A stretch of DNA of 64,000 nt from Promineifilum sp. (GCA_017983515.1 JAGOBF010000016.1:21810-85809), one strand, 5' to 3'. Counted from the stretch's first letter, positions 17,839-26,836 are shown. Notes: a model not told the origin generated them from the letters alone. Translations and numbers: made by a program.

Positions 17839-17968
17839 TTGGCACGCGTCATCCTGCTGGGTTATGACAGCGGTATGCCGCGCGAACTTAGCCAGGATTT
17901 TCGCGAGACGGGCATGACTCATGTCATCGCCATCTCGAGATATATCAGAGCTATGATTATCAATCGTG
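17839..17968 (+). pseudogene. comEC: Remnant 1 of a comEC copy (competence-domain entry motif)
   Basis: 17839-17937 aligns without gaps to 16049-16147 of comEC. I count about 75 of 99 bases identical, and the reading frame is kept (ILLGYDSGMPRELSQDFRET). Similarity fades over the next ten codons and the frame stops at 17989. It occupies the 307-bp gap between comEC and the phosphotransferase; nothing else is visible there. It is much more diverged than remnant 2, so it is older or came from a different donor. Confidence 0.8.
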
Positions 17969-18100
17969 ACCGATGGCTGTCGTGCTATTGACCAGGCGAT
18001 GCTTTGACACGACAATTCTACTTATGATTGGTGCTATTTTGGGGATGGTTACCGTATCCGGCAACGTCGGTTTACGCACTTCGGCGCTCTAATATCAACC

Positions 18101-18940
18101 GTGAGCGACAACAAAAAGCTGGACTACTATTTGGCCGCGTGGAATCTTTCGAACCCACAGCTTCTCACGCAGACGATGACCAGTCACATCTACACCGTCA
18201 CGCACGACACCGAGACAGTTATCCTAAAACTCCTGTCCCCGTCTGAGACAGTGGAGCAAAGTGGCGCGGTGGCGCTGCGCTATTTTGACGGTCGGGGAGC
18301 GGTGCGTATATTATGTTACGACGAAGGCGCGCACCTGCTGGAATACGCCGCAGGTGACGAACTTGTAGTGCTGGTCAATCGTGGTGAGGACGAAAACGCC
18401 ACGCGAATTATCGCGCAGCTGATGGAGCAACTTCACAGCGTCCCTCAGGAAGCCCCACGCGACGGTTTGTTTATGCTTGATCGCTGGTTTAGGGCGTTGT
18501 TCGACAAAGCTGCGGTGGACAAGCAAATGGGCATCGAGTCTGTCTTTGTGCGGAGTGCCTCTCTCGCCGAGAGGTTGCTCTCTGACCAGGGCGACATTCG
18601 AGTGCTGCACGGTGACATCCATCACTATAATATCCGGCAGTCATCGCGCGGCTGGCTTGCCTTTGACCCGAAAGGTCTCGTGGGGGAGCGCACCTATGAC
18701 TGTGCAAACACGCTCTGCAACCCGGTGATACCCGAACTTGTCCACAACGAAACTCGCCTACTGGCCAATGCAGCAATTCTGGCGGAAAGACTCTGTCTCG
18801 ACCCGTGGCGCGTACTGGCGTTCACTTATGCATATGCCTGCCTTAACGCAAGTTGGTGGCTCGAACTTGGTGGCAGCGATATCGTCAAGTGGGCACTCAA
18901 CGTTGCGGCGATCATTGAACCACACCTTGAGTTAACGTGA
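18101..18940 (+). CDS. APH(6)/hydroxyurea-type antibiotic phosphotransferase homologue
   Basis: 279-residue kinase-fold protein of the aminoglycoside/hydroxyurea phosphotransferase family (streptomycin 6-kinase relatives). The catalytic loop is HGDIHHYN (170-177), with the metal site AFDPKGLVGERTYDCAN, where DPKG around 189 is the family hallmark. The N-terminal lobe contains the TVILKLLSP ATP-lysine strand. Start GTG 18101. Actual resistance is not shown by sequence, since many environmental homologues have unknown substrates. It sits in the island of comEC remnants and is less GC-rich than the core genes, which suggests acquisition. Confidence 0.8.
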   Translation: MSDNKKLDYYLAAWNLSNPQLLTQTMTSHIYTVTHDTETVILKLLSPSETVEQSGAVALRYFDGRGAVRILCYDEGAHLLEYAAGDELVVLVNRGEDENATRIIAQLMEQLHSVPQEAPRDGLFMLDRWFRALFDKAAVDKQMGIESVFVRSASLAERLLSDQGDIRVLHGDIHHYNIRQSSRGWLAFDPKGLVGERTYDCANTLCNPVIPELVHNETRLLANAAILAERLCLDPWRVLAFTYAYACLNASWWLELGGSDIVKWALNVAAIIEPHLELT

Positions 18941-19028
18941 ATGGACAGACCTGGACACAAGACATGTCACGCCGCTGTGGAGGCTGCTCTAGCTACCAGC
19001 TGGAGCAACGGCCAAACTGAAGGGCAAA

Positions 19029-19445
19029 TTAATCGATTGAAGTTATTGAAGCGACAAATGTATGGCAGGGCGAACCTGGATCTTCTACCCCAACGTACCC
19101 TATTTCATGCATGAAACTACAGAGATTGATGAAGAGCCCCGAAACTGCTCCATCTGCTGTGTTAAGATTTGGCAGATAGAAAGAGTTCTCAGATACTAAG
19201 CAACCGCCCCTCGAGTCGGAAATAAACATCCATTTTGGATTGTAATTTAGGGCTGCAACATCGCTGCGCTGAACGCCCGGTAGACGCTGGAGACGAGGCC
19301 CATCAACGTGGCCAAGAGGAGGTCTATCTGGAGCGGCCCATTCATCCAAGCCATTATCTAGCTTAGACACCGGGACGGTTTCCTTATTGGCAGGTGCTGG
19401 CGACGGTGTTTGTGTTTGTGGTCTATAAGGGAAGATGTTGATCAA
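19029..19445 (-). pseudogene. Possible 5'-truncated gene fragment, unknown
   Basis: An open frame of 138 codons from a TTG, extending upstream without any ATG to a stop near 19515. It has a Pro/Thr-rich stretch (PQTQTPSPAPANKE) like a lipoprotein linker, then a globular-looking tail ending VGVEDPGSPCHTFVASITSID. It lacks a start codon with ribosome site and a signal peptide, and it is in low-GC DNA. I do not recognise the family. It could be the 3' part of an acquired lipoprotein gene or a chance frame. Confidence 0.3.
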
Positions 19446-19599
19446 TACGATTTTGTTTCCTGGAAGATGAGGGATATCATGCGAGAGGGAGACAGCGTTA
19501 AGATAAGTATGAAATCAACTGCGGATTAGGCAGCTATCGAATCTTCGCGGATGATTGTTGTACGATGAAAAGCAATTCCAATTGACCAAGGAGAAATCA

Positions 19600-20178
19600 A
19601 TGGGAAAAGTTATCTATGACATCAGTATGTCCCTGGATGGTTTCATTACCGCTGCCAACGTTCGCCCAGAGGCAGGCTTGGGGGATGGCGGTGAGCGATT
19701 ACACGAATGGGCATTTAACAGCGCAGACCCGCGCAACCACGAACTGCTGGCAAAGGGGGCGAGCCTGGGTGCGATTATTACTGGCCGACATAATTATGAG
19801 CTTTCAATACCTTATTGGGGAGCCGACGGACCAACCGGTCCTGCTCGGATACCAACGGTAGTCGTTTCGCACAGGATACCGCAGGACATCCCCGAGGGTG
19901 GGGTATACCGTTTCGCGAATGGGATTGAAGCCGCGCTGGAAACGGCGAAAAAAGCAGCGGGCGATAAGGAGGTAGCTATCATGGGCGGCGCGAACATCGC
20001 GAAACAATTCCTCAAGCTTGGCCTCGTTGACGAAATCTCGATTCATCTCGTCCCTGTGCTGTTCGGCAGTGGTATACAGTTGTTCGGAGATCTGGAAAGC
20101 GAGCACATCGCGCTTGAATCGGTCGAAGTGATCGATACAAAGGAGGCGATCCACCTGCGCTTCCGCGTTCTGAAGTGA
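19600..20178 (+). CDS. Dihydrofolate-reductase-like (RibD C-terminal) family protein
   Basis: 192-residue NAD(P)H-dependent reductase-fold protein of the RibD_C/DHFR superfamily: N-terminal VIYDISMSLDGFITA, GRHNYELSIPYWG, the nucleotide-binding EVAIMGGANIAKQFL and C-terminal DEISIHLVPVLFGSG strands. Start ATG 19600 has AAGGAG eight bases upstream. Family members range from riboflavin reductases to uncharacterised soil proteins often found near resistance genes; the true substrate is unknown. It lies in the accessory island between comEC remnants 1 and 2. Confidence 0.85.
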   Translation: MGKVIYDISMSLDGFITAANVRPEAGLGDGGERLHEWAFNSADPRNHELLAKGASLGAIITGRHNYELSIPYWGADGPTGPARIPTVVVSHRIPQDIPEGGVYRFANGIEAALETAKKAAGDKEVAIMGGANIAKQFLKLGLVDEISIHLVPVLFGSGIQLFGDLESEHIALESVEVIDTKEAIHLRFRVLK

Positions 20179-20311
20179 CCATGAAACCTTCCCCAATTGA
20201 GTACCACGCATTACTAGATTGCATGACGGGAAATTCATTGATACCCATACCGTTGCTACTCTCACTAAAGCATCCCAATAACCCGAAACCTCACATCCCG
20301 TTTGCTTTGCA

Positions 20312-20459
20312 ATCTAGGGCCTCAACATCGCCATCAACATCGCCCTGCCGGACTCCCTGACCACGCCGTTGTTGCCGCGCCGCACGGCGGCCGTCCTGAT
20401 CATGGTATTCATCGGCCTCTATGCCCTGCTCGTCGGCGCTGGCGCGTCGGTCGTGCGAG
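20312..20459 (+). pseudogene. comEC: Remnant 2 of a comEC copy
   Basis: Ungapped match to 16141-16288 of comEC; I count 136 of 148 identical bases, with all differences being substitutions. It covers the stretch from the ISGFN motif to VGASGSVVRA, but the second codon is now a stop (TAG) and the frame ends after the match. A further short similarity (TGGGCCGGCCGA near 20477) suggests a deletion just beyond. The rest of the gene-free stretch 20179-20553 shows nothing else. Confidence 0.85.
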
Positions 20460-20553
20460 TAAGGTAACCCCCCCATCTGGGCCGGCCGATGTCCTGTCCG
20501 CACAGCAGACAGCTACAGTTTTTAGGAAGATAGATCAAATAAGCCAGTCAGCT

Positions 20554-21240
20554 TCAAGCTTCTTCGCCGGTCAGGTCCTTGTCTTCCATTTCCCAGGCAT
20601 GGTCCAGGGTGTGAAAGGCGGTGTGCCGAATCAGATAGCGGAGCGGCCACTTCGCCCTCGTGCCGGCCCACTTGCCCTGTGAGTGGTAGTCCTGTATCGC
20701 GTGGCAATAGGCATCGCGATACGCTTTCAGCTCCTCGTCGGTCAGCATCACGTCGTCGGGGGTGAGCACACCGACCCCCTTCGCCCAATCCTGCTCCGCG
20801 GCCAACGTATGGCGGACGATGCGGTCTCGATCTCGCCCTCCCCCTCGCGGGCCCTTCCGCAACTCAGCCGACACCCGCCCGCGCACATCGTCGAAAAACG
20901 CCCAGCAGGCCCGCATCAGCATCAACTCGCGCTCCAATTCGTCACCCGACATGTCTTGCCGGTCAATGCTCGAAAACGCGAACGAGATGCCCCAGAAATC
21001 AGTTGAGCCCGTTCCCGGATACTGCTCAACCACGTCGACGTTCCCAATGGTGTCGAACTCCGCTTCCATTCCAGCCAGCTTGGCCACCTGTGAATATCGT
21101 GGAATATAGGCACGCAGCTTTTCGATTGCCTGTTCCCCCGTCTTCGCCCCGCGCGCGAGGCCAGGCCAATCAGGCGCCACCGCCACCACCTTCTTGCCCT
21201 TTGGCCCGGTTTCTAAGGTCACCCGCAAACGATTAGTCAT
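20554..21240 (-). CDS. DinB-like four-helix protein with an N-terminal HicB-like segment
   Basis: 228 residues from ATG 21240, which has AGAGG just upstream. Residues 1-55 (RVTLETGPKGKKVVAVAPDW, GLARGAKTGEQAIEKL) look like the small alpha/beta fold of HicB-type antitoxins. The rest is helical with the spaced histidines of the DinB metal-binding bundle (IVRHTLAAEQDWA; YLIRHTAFHTLDHAWEME). DinB relatives include mycothiol/bacillithiol S-transferases, but no substrate can be named. The gene sits where the middle of the second comEC copy would be expected, on the opposite strand. Confidence 0.75.
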   Translation of the reverse strand: MTNRLRVTLETGPKGKKVVAVAPDWPGLARGAKTGEQAIEKLRAYIPRYSQVAKLAGMEAEFDTIGNVDVVEQYPGTGSTDFWGISFAFSSIDRQDMSGDELERELMLMRACWAFFDDVRGRVSAELRKGPRGGGRDRDRIVRHTLAAEQDWAKGVGVLTPDDVMLTDEELKAYRDAYCHAIQDYHSQGKWAGTRAKWPLRYLIRHTAFHTLDHAWEMEDKDLTGEEA

Positions 21241-21400
21241 AGAACCTCTAATCAGCAACTCCCGCGATCGTACACCCGAAATTGAGCGCAATGCCTGCAA
21301 TTGTATCCCCAAAGCCAACCATAGCCGATTTCCCCATTCCCCTACCCTTCCCTCCAGTCGGAAAACTACGTGCCGTTTGGTTTGTAATCACGCCCGGCCG

Positions 21401-21457
21401 TGCGGGCGGGAGCCGTGGCCGTGGGTGCAGCGGTACTGCGCACGGATGAACTGGGCT
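21401..21457 (+). pseudogene. comEC: Remnant 3 of a comEC copy (C-terminal end)
   Basis: Translates to RAGAVAVGAAVLRTDELGS, matching the last part of ComEC (LARAAAVGAAVLRTDDMG, around 17683-17736). It is collinear with remnants 1 and 2. The rest of the 336-bp gene-free stretch 21241-21576 shows no other feature. Confidence 0.65.
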
Positions 21458-21576
21458 CAAACGATCCTTGACGCTGCTCCATCACGTAACCAACGGCCGC
21501 TGAGCGATAGCAAAGAGGAGTGGCAGACCTGCGATTCGCGGCTACAATCGGCCTCCATCATGCTTCAGGTGACTAT

Positions 21577-23082
21577 TTGAACTTGAAACCTCAACGCCCT
21601 TGGGCGCTTTCCTTTCTGTTGATTCTGCTGGTCGTTGCCGGATGCTCGCGAGCCAATGAAGCGCCGGGTGCGACGACCCTGGCAACGGCCACGACGGCGA
21701 ACGGGCCGGCTACGGCGGCGCCTTCTCCCAGGCCCTCGCCAACCGCCACTTTGACCCCCGAACCAACCCCCATTTCGCCATCAGTCACCATCAGCGACCA
21801 GTCTCTGGATGAGAGCGGTATTCTGCGCGCCGAGCAAGTTGCCCTGCCGGCACCCGGTTGGTTAGTCATTTATCGCGTTGTGGACGGTGGGGCCGATGAC
21901 GTCATCGGCCGCCTGCCGTTGGCCGCCGGTGTCCACGATCAGGTTGAAGTGACAGTCGATACGGAAATGGCGACCGAGCACCTCATAGGCGCGGTGCATA
22001 TTGACGCCGGCACGGAGGGGGTGTTCGACTATCCGGGCGTCGACAGGCCCTTCCCCGGCGAGCCGGAAGCGGAATTCAGCGTCGAACTCTTGTTGCCGAA
22101 GCCACAGGTCGAAGTGACCGATCAAGCCATCGCCGAAGACGGGGTGATGCTCCTGGCCGCGGCCGAACTGCTCGAGCCGACCTGGGTGGTGATTCACACG
22201 GACGTGGATGGTGAAATTGGAGCCGTCGTAGGCAGCCGGTTGTTTCCGGCCGGGGAATACGAGAATGAGCCGATCACGATCGACTGGCGGCGAGCCACAC
22301 CCTTGCTGCACGTTGTCCTGCATGAGGACGAAGATGTGGCCGGCGTGCTGGATATTCCGGCCGGCGATATGCCCATCCTCACTGGCGGCCAGCCCATTGT
22401 CGCCGACTTCCGGGCCACTTTTCCGCCGGAAGTCCTGGTCTATGACCAGCCCATCATCGACGGCACGATCTCCATCGAGCGCGCCATTAGCGATGGGCCG
22501 GGCTATGTCGCGGTGTATAACGAGGTTGAAGGCCAGCCCGGGTTCATCATCGGCACGGCCGCGCTTGAGGATGGCCTTAACGAACAGATTCGCGTGACGC
22601 TGCTGAATGCAGCCATTACAACACAACTTTTCGCCCGTCTCCATCACGATACAGAGCCGGGCGATGCGTTCAATTTTCCCGGTCAGGATCCGCCTGTTCT
22701 CTTCAATAATCGCTTGCCGAACGCGTCTGCGTTTCGCACGGACAACGGCGCCCACGTTTTTGTCGGAGATCAACGCCTGACGGATGATGGGGCCGTCGCC
22801 ATCGACGTCGTGATCAGCCCCGTGCCGGCCTGGGCGGCGGTCTACCAGGATGAAGACGGCGTGCCGGGCGCTCTGCTGGGTCAGACGTGGGTGCCTGCCG
22901 GGGTCAACCGGGATGTGGTCATCGAGCTGGATGGCCGTCCGGATGCGGGTACGCTCTATCTAGTCATGTATCAAGATCTCGGCGCGGTTGAGGAGTTCGA
23001 GGTGCCTGGGGCAGACGTCGAACTGAAAGACGGTGAGAATCGGTCGATCCGCGTCCCATTCACCCTGCTTCCCTCGCTATAA
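21577..23082 (+). CDS. Repeat lipoprotein, DUF7282-like domains
   Basis: 501 residues from TTG 21577, chosen because AGGTGA sits four bases upstream and the protein then starts with a clean lipoprotein signal ending LLVVAGC. GTG 21520 is an open alternative. A Thr/Pro-rich spacer (about 27-63) leads to four repeats of roughly 105 residues. Each opens with a (V/I)xDQ motif (TISDQSL, EVTDQAI, LVYDQPI, FVGDQRL), then a GxVxxY/H strand, a (I/L)(I/L)G turn and an HxD segment. This matches the DUF7282 repeat of archaeal and Chloroflexota surface proteins. It is probably anchored outside the membrane; role unknown. Confidence 0.8.
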   Translation: MNLKPQRPWALSFLLILLVVAGCSRANEAPGATTLATATTANGPATAAPSPRPSPTATLTPEPTPISPSVTISDQSLDESGILRAEQVALPAPGWLVIYRVVDGGADDVIGRLPLAAGVHDQVEVTVDTEMATEHLIGAVHIDAGTEGVFDYPGVDRPFPGEPEAEFSVELLLPKPQVEVTDQAIAEDGVMLLAAAELLEPTWVVIHTDVDGEIGAVVGSRLFPAGEYENEPITIDWRRATPLLHVVLHEDEDVAGVLDIPAGDMPILTGGQPIVADFRATFPPEVLVYDQPIIDGTISIERAISDGPGYVAVYNEVEGQPGFIIGTAALEDGLNEQIRVTLLNAAITTQLFARLHHDTEPGDAFNFPGQDPPVLFNNRLPNASAFRTDNGAHVFVGDQRLTDDGAVAIDVVISPVPAWAAVYQDEDGVPGALLGQTWVPAGVNRDVVIELDGRPDAGTLYLVMYQDLGAVEEFEVPGADVELKDGENRSIRVPFTLLPSL

Positions 23083-23391
23083 CTTCAGGAACAAGGCGCT
23101 CTTCACCTGGAAATCTGGTCCATTGCATCGAGGGCTAAGATTTCACGACGCCTTAACTGCCTATTCCCCGGACATTTCACGTCCTATTCATGTTCTGATC
23201 CGCTCTCATGTGGCACTATTTTGTCGTATGAGTAACCGCCGAGTGCATCATGGTCTTGGCGGCTAACTTTGTTTCGCAATTGCCGAGACCTGCCCAATAA
23301 AATTATTGCTACGCCACACAGTGTGACTCTTGCACAGGTCATCATACTTTTTAGCTAATGCGACATCCTAGATGCCCAAGGAGTTCCCCCG
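23083..23391. other. Intergenic stretch without recognisable gene
   Basis: 309 bp between the lipoprotein and coiled-coil genes, more AT-rich than its flanks near 23270-23370. Small symmetric motifs (CACACAGTGTG, AATAAAATTATT) lie around 23295-23325, but no clear promoter, terminator or coding frame could be supported. Confidence 0.5.
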
Positions 23392-25587
23392 ATGTCTCTC
23401 GGTTCTAATACTGCACAGACGCGCGAACTGACGGAGTTGCGAGATCATCTGAAATGGTTGGATGAGGAGCGCCGTAAATCGAGCCGGAAAATGGCCGAGC
23501 TGGAACAACGCCTGGCCCAACAGGGGCGAGACCTGGTCGAGCGCGATCAAAAGATAAAAGATCTGGAGTGGCACGTCGCCAGCTTCTCGGAGCGCTTCGA
23601 GCGCATACCCGAGGTGGACGCCAACGTCGCCACCACCGAGCAGCGGCTCCAGGATTTAGAATGGCATCTTTCCAATATGAATGCCCAGCTGACGCGCATT
23701 CCGAATATGGAGGAGGAACGATCCCGCCTACAGGAAGCGATCGCTCGTGCCGTCAACACGTCGCTTGAGCAGGCAGAATCCGAACGATCGGTGCTGGAAA
23801 CTCGCCTGCGTTCGGAGATCGTATCCGCTCGGGAAAACGATGAGTACCGGATGCAGCTTATTGGATTAGAAGAGAGGCTGGAAGAGCAAGTTCACACGAT
23901 CGGCGAGATGAATCAACAGTCGGCCGCTCTGCAGGAAAGTGTGGGCATTCTGTCCGCGCAGTTGCGCGAAAGGACTAATACCCTGGCTGCCGAATCACAA
24001 GTGAACTTAAGCTCTCTGGCGGCCGGGTTACAGGAACATCTGGATGCCATAACCGCTGCGAATCAGGCCCAGCTGGACGCGATAAAGGCCGAAACCGAGT
24101 CACAGCTGGTTGTCATAAAGACAGATACTCAGGCACAATTGGATGTTTTGGCGTCTGGGTCTCGGTCACAACTGGATAACGCCAAGGCGGAATGGCAATC
24201 TCTCTTGGAAGAGAAGCTCGCCGCTCAGCCCCATGAACCTTCCACGCAGCTCCTTCAACTCGATGATCAAGTGGACGAACTTCGGCAAGCACAATATGCC
24301 TGGGAATTGAAATGGACTCGTTTTGAGGAGCAGGCGACTCTTCTGGCACGGCAATATGAAGAGCTGGATAGTCAGGTGACTCCGTTAAGCGAGCAGACGA
24401 CCCTTCTGACACGGAACTATGAAGAACTCCATGGGCAGGTGACTCCGTTAAGTGAGCAGACGACTCTTCTGGCACAGCACTACGAAGAACTCCACAGTTT
24501 ACTGACTCCCTTAAATGAGCGACAGATCGAGCTGGAAGAAAACCTCAATAAACTCGGTCATGTGGGGACGATCATGCCGCTGCTCGACCGGCTGGAGCAG
24601 GAACTTGAACTGCGCCAGGCAGAAGAAGTGCGCCTGTCGAACCTCATTGGAACGCAGGAAAACCGGTTTGCCCCGTTGGCCGCCTCGCTGGAAGAACTGA
24701 ACGAATCGTCCCAGGCCCTGTTAAATCGAGTGACCGATTCGGAGCGGTCGATCGCAGAACTTAAGACCGGTGTCCAGGACTTCAACGACAACTGGAAGCC
24801 GTCACTCATCGAGCTGGATCGGCGTGTTAGGCCAGTTACCGAGCGGATGTCATTGTTGAGCAACAGTATTATGAAGGCCGAAGCCGGCATTCAGGCGTTG
24901 ACTGGCGAGCACACCGAGTTGCGCGAAATCGTCGTCAATCTCGACGACGACGTACGTCGCAACCAGAGCGACGTCGGCCGCCGGCTGGAAGGGTGGCAAA
25001 TCACCCTGGACGAAAATAAAGAGACGATCGAGCGCTTCACGCAGCAATGGATCACCCTCAGCAATCAGTACAAAGAAGCGCGGATGGCCGTCCAGAACTT
25101 TGCCCATTGGCAGAAGCAACTGGAGCAGCAGAAGCGCGAGGCGTCCGAGATGTTGCGCATCGAGTCCAATCGTATGCAAACGCGCTGGGATGGATTCCTG
25201 ATCGAGATCCAAGAAAAGCTCAAGAATTTCGAGTTGGACTTGAACCAAAAGTGGCAAGCCTTCGAAATGGAGAATGAGCAAAAATGGTCGACCGCTCGTC
25301 GGAGCGAGCAAATGAGGCACGAAGAATTGGCCTCAATCGACGAGTTAATCCAAAAGATGCAACAGGATAATCGCAATCTTATCTGGCGCGTCCAGACGGC
25401 ACAGGCCGACGCGATTAAGAAATGGCCGCGGTTATTGATGGAAGAGGTCGAAAAGGCGGTCGAGATAAACCCCAATCGCCGGCTGACCACGCCCGTGGCT
25501 CCGCGGGCCGATATGAGCGTCGTGGACGCTATCGAACAGGGGCTGATCACGATTGATTACAATGATGATCCGGGGCTTGACCTGTGA
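23392..25587 (+). CDS. Giant coiled-coil protein, unknown function
   Basis: 731 residues, almost continuously heptad-patterned and rich in Glu, Gln, Leu and Arg, with no signal peptide or membrane helix. N-terminal part (1-130): twin LEWH segments (IKDLEWHVASFSERFERIP and LQDLEWHLSNMNAQLTRIP). Middle: short QLD(A/V/N)-type repeats (about 225-270) and three perfect-length 21-residue repeats (317-379). C-terminal part: long helices ending with a short disordered tail. RBS AAGGAG precedes ATG 23392. The pentapeptide-repeat gene follows 57 bp downstream on the same strand. A cytoplasmic filament or scaffold is an inference. Confidence 0.75.
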   Translation: MSLGSNTAQTRELTELRDHLKWLDEERRKSSRKMAELEQRLAQQGRDLVERDQKIKDLEWHVASFSERFERIPEVDANVATTEQRLQDLEWHLSNMNAQLTRIPNMEEERSRLQEAIARAVNTSLEQAESERSVLETRLRSEIVSARENDEYRMQLIGLEERLEEQVHTIGEMNQQSAALQESVGILSAQLRERTNTLAAESQVNLSSLAAGLQEHLDAITAANQAQLDAIKAETESQLVVIKTDTQAQLDVLASGSRSQLDNAKAEWQSLLEEKLAAQPHEPSTQLLQLDDQVDELRQAQYAWELKWTRFEEQATLLARQYEELDSQVTPLSEQTTLLTRNYEELHGQVTPLSEQTTLLAQHYEELHSLLTPLNERQIELEENLNKLGHVGTIMPLLDRLEQELELRQAEEVRLSNLIGTQENRFAPLAASLEELNESSQALLNRVTDSERSIAELKTGVQDFNDNWKPSLIELDRRVRPVTERMSLLSNSIMKAEAGIQALTGEHTELREIVVNLDDDVRRNQSDVGRRLEGWQITLDENKETIERFTQQWITLSNQYKEARMAVQNFAHWQKQLEQQKREASEMLRIESNRMQTRWDGFLIEIQEKLKNFELDLNQKWQAFEMENEQKWSTARRSEQMRHEELASIDELIQKMQQDNRNLIWRVQTAQADAIKKWPRLLMEEVEKAVEINPNRRLTTPVAPRADMSVVDAIEQGLITIDYNDDPGLDL
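24340..24528 (+). repeat. Three 63-bp in-frame tandem repeats in the coiled-coil gene
   Basis: Units 24340-24402, 24403-24465 and 24466-24528 each encode 21 residues, exactly three heptads: LLARQYEELDSQVTPLSEQT, LLTRNYEELHGQVTPLSEQT and LLAQHYEELHSLLTPLNERQ, each plus one residue. Units 1 and 2 are the most alike at DNA level, so this is a recent duplication that preserves coiled-coil phase. Confidence 0.85.
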
Positions 25588-25644
25588 CCCGCTGGAGCTT
25601 AATAACGGCCGATCGCGGTCATGAGACGGAGGTAGTGCATCGAT

Positions 25645-26760
25645 ATGTCTGGTAAACAAAAAGGCCTGAGCCTTCAAGTGATTGTTATCATCCTGCTCGT
25701 ACTGGCCATTTTTTTCGGATGGCTGGGGTATCAGCCGGGAACCTTATTGAACGAGTACGCACGAGGCTTGGGGTTAACCTTGCTGGGCGTGGCGCTGGTT
25801 GTCTATCTAACCGACGCGCAAAGCCGCAAGCGCGAGCAACAATTGCTCGCCTACCTGGAAGAACAGCGCGCGGCCCAGGAAGACGCGCAGTTGGCCCGCG
25901 AGAGCCAGCTGGCCAAGACACAACTTATTCGCGAGATCGCCAGCGGTGATCCCGGTCTGGCGGGCCGAGCCATACGCGAACTGGACGCCAAGGGCTGGCT
26001 GACGGACGGCACGCTGTCCAACAGCCATCTAACCGGCGCCGATTTGCAAGGCGCGAGGCTGGGCTGGGTTAACCTGAGCAGCGCGTTTCTAAGCCGTATC
26101 AACCTGCAGGACGCCGATCTCAGCTATGGGAATTTCAGTTCGGCCGATCTGCGCGAGGCCAACATGGCGCGCGCTAATCTTGACCTGGCGAACCTCACGG
26201 AGGCAGCCTTGCAGGAGGCCGATCTGAGCCTGTGCTCGATGAACGAGACGGACTTGTCGGGAGCGATGATGGAAGGGGCCATCCTTAGCGGCGCGACCCT
26301 GGTCGAGGCCAATCTGTCCAAGGTGCAGGGCGAGAGAATAGCGCTGAATGGCGTCAATCTGGAACGCGCCAATATGGTCGAGAGCAATTTTGCCTATGCC
26401 AATATGGAGCGCGCCAACTTGACCGGCGCGAATATGGGCTGGGCAAATCTGAGCAAGGTGAACCTCGAAAAGGCAAATCTGGCCGAGGCCAATATGAGCG
26501 GCACTAACCTTGACGATGCTCGCCTGCACGGCGCTAACCTGTCCGGGGCCTTCTTGTTCGGCGCGAGGATATCGCTTAAATCGCTGTCGGCCGCCAAATC
26601 ACTGGCCAACGCCACCATGCCCGACGGCCTGAAATATGAGGAGTGGATTCGCCGGCAGTCGGGCGAATACGTGCCGGCCGTCGACACGATTTCAACGCCA
26701 GCGCCGCAGGGCGTTTCTGATTCGCCTCTGGATTACACCCACACGCCTGAAGAAGTCTAG
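25645..26760 (+). CDS. Membrane-anchored pentapeptide-repeat protein
   Basis: 371 residues. Two N-terminal hydrophobic segments (9-27, about 40-55) are followed by a Gln/Glu/Ala-rich helix (58-100) that probably forms a coiled coil. Then come about forty pentapeptide repeats of A(D/N)LXX type (about 125-315: GADLQGARLGWVNLSSAFLS, REANMARANLDLANL and so on), which fold as a right-handed quadrilateral beta-helix. The C-terminus is Pro/Thr-rich. RBS GGAGG lies 13 bases upstream. It is probably in one transcript with the giant coiled-coil protein. Function of the repeat domain is unknown; gyrase mimicry needs a cytoplasmic dimer and cannot be claimed. Confidence 0.85.
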   Translation: MSGKQKGLSLQVIVIILLVLAIFFGWLGYQPGTLLNEYARGLGLTLLGVALVVYLTDAQSRKREQQLLAYLEEQRAAQEDAQLARESQLAKTQLIREIASGDPGLAGRAIRELDAKGWLTDGTLSNSHLTGADLQGARLGWVNLSSAFLSRINLQDADLSYGNFSSADLREANMARANLDLANLTEAALQEADLSLCSMNETDLSGAMMEGAILSGATLVEANLSKVQGERIALNGVNLERANMVESNFAYANMERANLTGANMGWANLSKVNLEKANLAEANMSGTNLDDARLHGANLSGAFLFGARISLKSLSAAKSLANATMPDGLKYEEWIRRQSGEYVPAVDTISTPAPQGVSDSPLDYTHTPEEV

Positions 26761-26798
26761 GCGCGGCGCACGCCGAGCCAACAAACCAATATAAAGTC

Positions 26799-26836
26799 AA
26801 AGGCCCTCTGTGGTTACACAGAGGGCCTTTGGTTTT
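26799..26836 (+). terminator. Strong terminator, possibly bidirectional
   Basis: AAAGGCCCTCTGTG (26799-26812), loop GTTA, CACAGAGGGCCTTT (26817-26830) then GGTTTT. The 14-bp perfect stem also has T-rich sequence on the minus side, so it may serve both converging genes. Confidence 0.85.

Noticed and set aside
20175..20360. Small plus-strand frame after the reductase
   Set aside because: It runs into the comEC remnant in the wrong frame and has no coding character.
24340..24528. Possible CRISPR-like array
   Set aside because: The regular 63-bp units have no unique spacers and keep the reading frame, so they are coding tandem repeats.
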